Shown piece after piece: positions 60,283 through 64,000 of a stretch of 64,000 nucleotides of DNA. This stretch comes from Globomyces pollinis-pini. Its lineage: Eukaryota > Chytridiomycota > Chytridiomycetes > Rhizophydiales > Globomycetaceae. A program made the translations under genes and the position numbers. Location of the stretch: the NCBI GenBank assembly GCA_025399215.1, contig MU621091.1:62001-126000 (forward strand), written 5' to 3'. The notes below the pieces were generated by a model. It saw nothing but the letters and a program-made list of their open reading frames with translations. It did not search any database and was not told the origin of the DNA. How positions within the stretch are numbered: the first letter of the stretch is position 1; every line of letters starts with the position of its first letter.

Positions 60283-61187
60283 TTATTTACAATGTTCAAG
60301 ACATAATCCAGCTACCATTACTAAATTTCTAAATGGTTCATCATCACCAACAAGATGATTTTGTTCCTTACATTCTATTGAATCATTATCGTCAGTAATT
60401 CTTGATAATTTCCATTCAATTGGTGAAAACCATTGATTATCAATGAACGATTCAATATGATAACCTTTAGAGTATATATGATTTAATGCATTCTGACATT
60501 GATTCCATTCTTCTTTAACGGTTTGAAATTCTTCTTTACCAATTGATGATAGAATACTATGATCTGACACGTCTTCACATTCATTCAGATTGTCAGAATA
60601 ACATGAATTTGGATGATTCATTTTGTTTTGAGTACGGTTACGAAACCTTGAACGTAAATTAGGAGATGAAATGGTTTCCACGTCTGAAATCGCATCATCA
60701 TCAAAATTCAGATTTGGATGACTAGATAAAAACATATTCCAATGATATTTCATTCTAAATTTGTTTATCAATTGTTCATTTGACTTTGTTTTTTCCAATG
60801 TTAAATTCCATAAACAACACAATTGTTTTTGATTAAACTGAGCGATTTCTTTTAACTTTGCACATAGTTTAATAGTATGTGGGATAGGATTTAAATGTTT
60901 TAAAGGCTATGGTGAGTGGAAGAGATCAAGAATACTTGAAGGACATGATAGGAATCCAACAACAATAAGATTTGATTTTTCTTGACCTTCCATATAATTT
61001 CAAAATAAGATTCCCAATTACATTTTGATGACAAACTCAAGTTGACGATATTATAGACTGCCGTGCAAGTTTGCAGGAACTCGATCTGCTTCTGTCGATA
61101 GGAACCTCGATGTGCTTTGTTCATCAGAATGGGCATCTTGATGTTTTTCTCTTGTTGTTTTATCAGTTCTCGATTGTTGTTGGCCAT
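60283..61187 (-). CDS. Hypothetical protein, 2 exons
   Basis: Not recognised. Exons 60936-61187 and 60283-60906 joined by a 29-nt intron, 291 residues. The N-terminal half is helical, with hydrophobic residues at spacing that suggests an alpha-helical bundle (NQILLLLDSYHVLQ, then IKLCAKLKEIAQFNQKQL). The middle is an acidic, Ser/Asp/Asn-rich linker. The last 75 residues have conserved-looking Trp and Cys (E-E-W-N-Q-C-Q-N-A-L, W-F-S-P-I-E-W, G-L-C-L-E-H-C-K). No signal peptide or membrane span. The splice site is supported because the frame continues cleanly on both sides. Confidence 0.65.
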
Positions 61188-61409
61188 GTGTGAGATATAG
61201 GAGACAAAAACAGAAAGTCACGCAAAAGTTATTGAAATCAAAATTGAAATTCTAATGAAATTTGAAGTTGATTACGAGATAGATTTTAGAGAAACTAATG
61301 ATTTCTGTGCAAATTGAATCCGAAATCTCATTTTCAAAGACGAAAGAGAGATAATCACTTCATTAATATTACTATGTCATTTATTTGATTCTATAATGCT
61401 ATTGAAATG

Positions 61410-63762
61410 CTACAGAACCTTTTCTTCATAGATTGGCAAATTTAACACGATATTACCAATACTGATTGTTGTAGTCAAGATCAATAAACAAAATGCTACA
61501 TATTTGGGTTTTACTGGGACCCAAGTAGGAACTGCTCTAAAAGGTTTGGATTTAAAGAGCCGTTCAAGTGGTAGTGATCCCTCACTATGCTGTAATGAGC
61601 CTTTACTCTCCATGCTAGAGTCTGATGGTCGACGGCCTGTTCTCCCACCACTTGCTACTATCATCGGTATCGTATCAGTGTGATCTGGTTCGTCAAATGA
61701 CATTTCTGGATCTGGTACATCGTCTTCAAACCAATTTCCAGCAATACCGACCTCTGATGGGTTGATATATGTGAGTTTGTTGATTACTGGATATAAATGG
61801 GGTTTCTTTTCTTTTCGTAAAGTCAATTTAGCAAAATCATCGATAGACAAAGTAGAGAGTTGATCTGATTGACTCAATATCTTGGAATTACTTGACGAAA
61901 GGCTCTCTCCACCACCATCATTTGGAACTGCTAAAAAATTGCCCTTGGTTTGTTCGGATGGAGAAGGTTTGTCCATATCAAATATACTCTCCAACGAAGG
62001 AAATCTTGTCAATTTGCGATCAATAATAAGACTGATTTTGGAATATTCAGATAATTTCTGTGGATGGTTTTTCTGCTTTTCAAAATATTGAACGATTTCT
62101 TCAGGTAAGCCCTTTCCTGGTGTAATGCATTCATGATTGAGTTCATGTGAGTAGCGATTGTATTCCAAATTAGAAGCATCACTATTCACTGGTGGTGTTA
62201 ACACAATTGACGGTGTGATGTTTAAATTGGAGCCATGAGACTCTAGAAGCAAATTTTCACGTTCTTTGTTACCAATATAATTATTAATCTCCACTGAATC
62301 AATGTGGATTTTTGTCAACAATTTCATTTGATGTAACGTTATTACTACTGTTGAGATAAAATAGTATACCTCTATTTCTATTGAAATCTTCTCTGAACTT
62401 TACACATTTAAGATACAACACAAGTGGAAAAATAAAATTGGCACAGGCAACAAAAGTCAAAGAAGTCCACAATAAAAAATGTTGAAGTAATTGGCCCGTT
62501 TGTAATGGAATACATATTAAACAAGGTAAAACAAATGCAAGAAATGTTCCCAGTTTTGGTCCACAAATGTCATTTTGAATCAAATTACTGTAGGATACAA
62601 GAAAGTTGACCGGGACAGCTGGCAAAAGCATAAAATATGCGAAAATGGCCACCGATATTTTGCACAGTATTTTGGGCTCTCCAAATTCCAACAGAGAGAC
62701 AAATATGTTATTCGATGAATCAATATCAAACCCTAAAGCAAAAAACACACCAATTGTTACATAAAAGAATGCAGTTGCGGATATTGATATCCACATAATC
62801 GACTGGGTATTTACTTCCTTTGCTTTGATATTAATCCATGAAGGCACAACAGTCGCACACGCCAAATTCATCATAATAGTTCCCATTGTTTGTCCATATG
62901 TGATACCTAGTGGTGTTGTCATTGGCATTCTTTTTGGGTTTAATCCAGCAAATATCGATGATGATACCCATTGTATTGCAATCAAACATGTTAAAACAAA
63001 TGAAGCTATTCAATTATTAGTGTACAACTAATACCGATTGTAAGACCAATAGAAGAATCCAAGTCATAAAAGGCAAATGGTATCGCAAACACTAATGTGG
63101 TAAGCCACCCAAACGTAAACACCATAAATGTGCTTCCAAACGGTGAAGCACTACCAACCACATCTTCAACAATACATATCCAATCCAGGGACATTGACAA
63201 ACCGCATGTCTTCCCAAAACCATCCAATATCAATCTATCAGTAGCCTAAATGTTACGAAAAATATTGTTGAACCTGTGCCGTTAAATTAATACTCTGTAT
63301 AGCATTCGACTGTAAAGCACAATATAAGATTACTTGACCAAACAAATGACTGTTGGGTCCAAAGTAAAAGTTTATCAACGTACTGAATTCGACATGACCT
63401 TGAAAATATTTGTTTCCAGGAATAGCTTGCATTGATTCGATTAGAAAAAGATTATTCATTCCAGATATGAATGTGAAGATGACCTGTTTAAGTTAATTTA
63501 CAATGTTAATACATATGAAATTATGGTAAACAACCACCCAGGAGATTGAAAATTTGAAGGGGTGATTGGTACAGCTAAAGGACTTTAGTGATATTCAATT
63601 CATCCATACCAGGACCACTTTAAAAAATCAGTTTGATGAATGTTCCATTACCTTAATGAATTAATAATGAAGCAAAATCCAGCAAAAGCTCCTATATTTT
63701 TACGACTGAGTAGCTACAGGTTGAGAAGAAGCTTAATTTACTCGCTCTAAAGTTGTGGTCAT
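61410..63762 (-). CDS. Amino acid transporter (Aa_trans / SLC38-like family)
   Basis: Eight exons (63742-63762, 63652-63713, 63610-63617, 63535-63575, 63274-63483, 63035-63245, 62370-63005, 61410-62293), 690 residues. After a short N-terminus, TM1 holds N-I-G-A-F-A-G-F-C-F-I-I-N-S-L-S-G-P, the family's unwound helix motif. Later segments show LITFGWLTTLVF-like spans and MPMTTPLGITYGQTMGTIMM. About ten spans lie in residues 10-400. A hydrophilic domain of about 250 residues then separates them from one final span near the C-terminus. The third exon is 8 nt. The donor of intron 4 is uncertain by 3 nt. Substrate not predictable; probably a vacuolar or plasma membrane carrier. Confidence 0.82.
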
Positions 63763-63803
63763 TTTTGGGTAAAAAGAGGATAAACTTGAATTTTTAAATT
63801 TCA
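63763..63803. promoter_or_regulatory. 41-bp divergent promoter region
   Basis: Only 41 bp separate the start codons of the amino acid transporter (minus) and the PTRHD1-like gene (plus). Transcription starts of both must lie here or inside the coding regions. The sequence is A/T rich with a pyrimidine/purine bias and no TATA box I can name. Confidence 0.5.
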
Positions 63804-64000
63804 ATGGCTTTGACTATTTACGTCATTTTAAGGAGAGATTTGTTGAAGGTAATTTGGAAAGTTTGAAGAATGAAATCAGTTGGGTTTTGGTCCTGGTAGT
63901 ATGATATCTCAAGCTTGTCATGGAACTTCAAAGTTACTATGGGAATATAAAAACGACCCTCAAGTTATAGAATATATGAAAGATATAGAAAATATGCATA
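63804..64000 (+). CDS. Peptidyl-tRNA hydrolase-fold protein (PTRHD1-like), 5' part
   Basis: Partial: exon 63804-63848, intron 63849-63879 (31 nt), exon 63880 to the window end. It starts M-A-L-T-I-Y-V-I-L-R-R-D-L-L-K and continues G-F-G-P-G-S-M-I-S-Q-A-C-H-G-T, the first strand and the G-x-x-x-x-Q-x-x-H-A-like catalytic region of the PTH2 fold. The R-R-D in strand 1 and the Q-A-C-H pattern favour PTRHD1 over the canonical Pth2. Most of the domain is visible, but the stop is not. Confidence 0.8.

Overview
The window reads as AT-rich nuclear DNA of a fungus, probably an early-diverging (non-Dikarya) lineage. The fungal call rests on genes such as UGO1, ATP17, URB1 and a fungal-type Asn-rich secreted family. 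The early-diverging call rests on genes rarely kept in yeasts and moulds: a TH1/NELF-C/D subunit, an SS18-like (SSXT) protein, TMCO4/DUF726, UNC93-like and SDR16C-like proteins. The standard genetic code fits. Genes are packed on both strands. I placed about 130 introns by eye, and most are only 24-36 nt long, with GT...AG ends and often a TAAC/TTAAT-like branch site just before the AG. Exon coordinates below come from frame-consistent splicing of this kind, checked so that every exon sum is divisible by three. They are inferences, not transcript data.

Layout. 1-5.2 kb: three paralogous low-complexity secreted Asn-rich proteins (one interrupted by a 589-N assembly gap) around an unrecognised gene. 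5.5-13.5 kb: TRAP-alpha, NAD-isocitrate dehydrogenase, an MCUR1/FMP32 protein, GET4, ARL1, a FAM122/PABIR-like protein and NELF-C/D. 13.5-21.3 kb: the 2152-residue ribosome biogenesis factor URB1 and a degenerate atypical phosphatase, both on the minus strand. 21.4-26.2 kb: a USP8-like deubiquitinase. 26.3-35.9 kb: L-asparaginase with ankyrin repeats, a small unknown gene, a coiled-coil protein with a CC1-box-like motif, UGO1, a START-domain membrane protein and a GH47 mannosidase. 37-42 kb: a small Cys/Gly-rich secreted protein, coatomer gamma, ATP17 and a small mitochondrial-looking protein. 43-51 kb: a 2OG-Fe(II) oxygenase-like protein, an SSXT protein, TMCO4 and a rhomboid-like protein. 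51-54 kb: a poorly resolved stretch with fragmentary genes and two adjoining minisatellites. 54-64 kb: a JPT/HN1-like small protein, an amidase-fold protein lacking its catalytic triad, an SDR16C-like reductase, an UNC93-like transporter, an ArsC-type arsenate reductase that looks bacterial, an unknown gene, an amino-acid transporter, and the start of a PTRHD1-like gene running off the window.

Many genes belong to the secretory pathway (TRAP-alpha, GET4, ARL1, gamma-COP, mannosidase), but there is no sign of operon-like linkage. Neighbours alternate strands and are functionally unrelated. The most unusual signals are several enzyme-fold proteins that have lost catalytic residues (amidase, phosphatase, oxygenase, rhomboid), the extremely short introns and possible 4-8 nt microexons, and the twin minisatellite. 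I found no tRNA, rRNA, CRISPR array or intact transposon.
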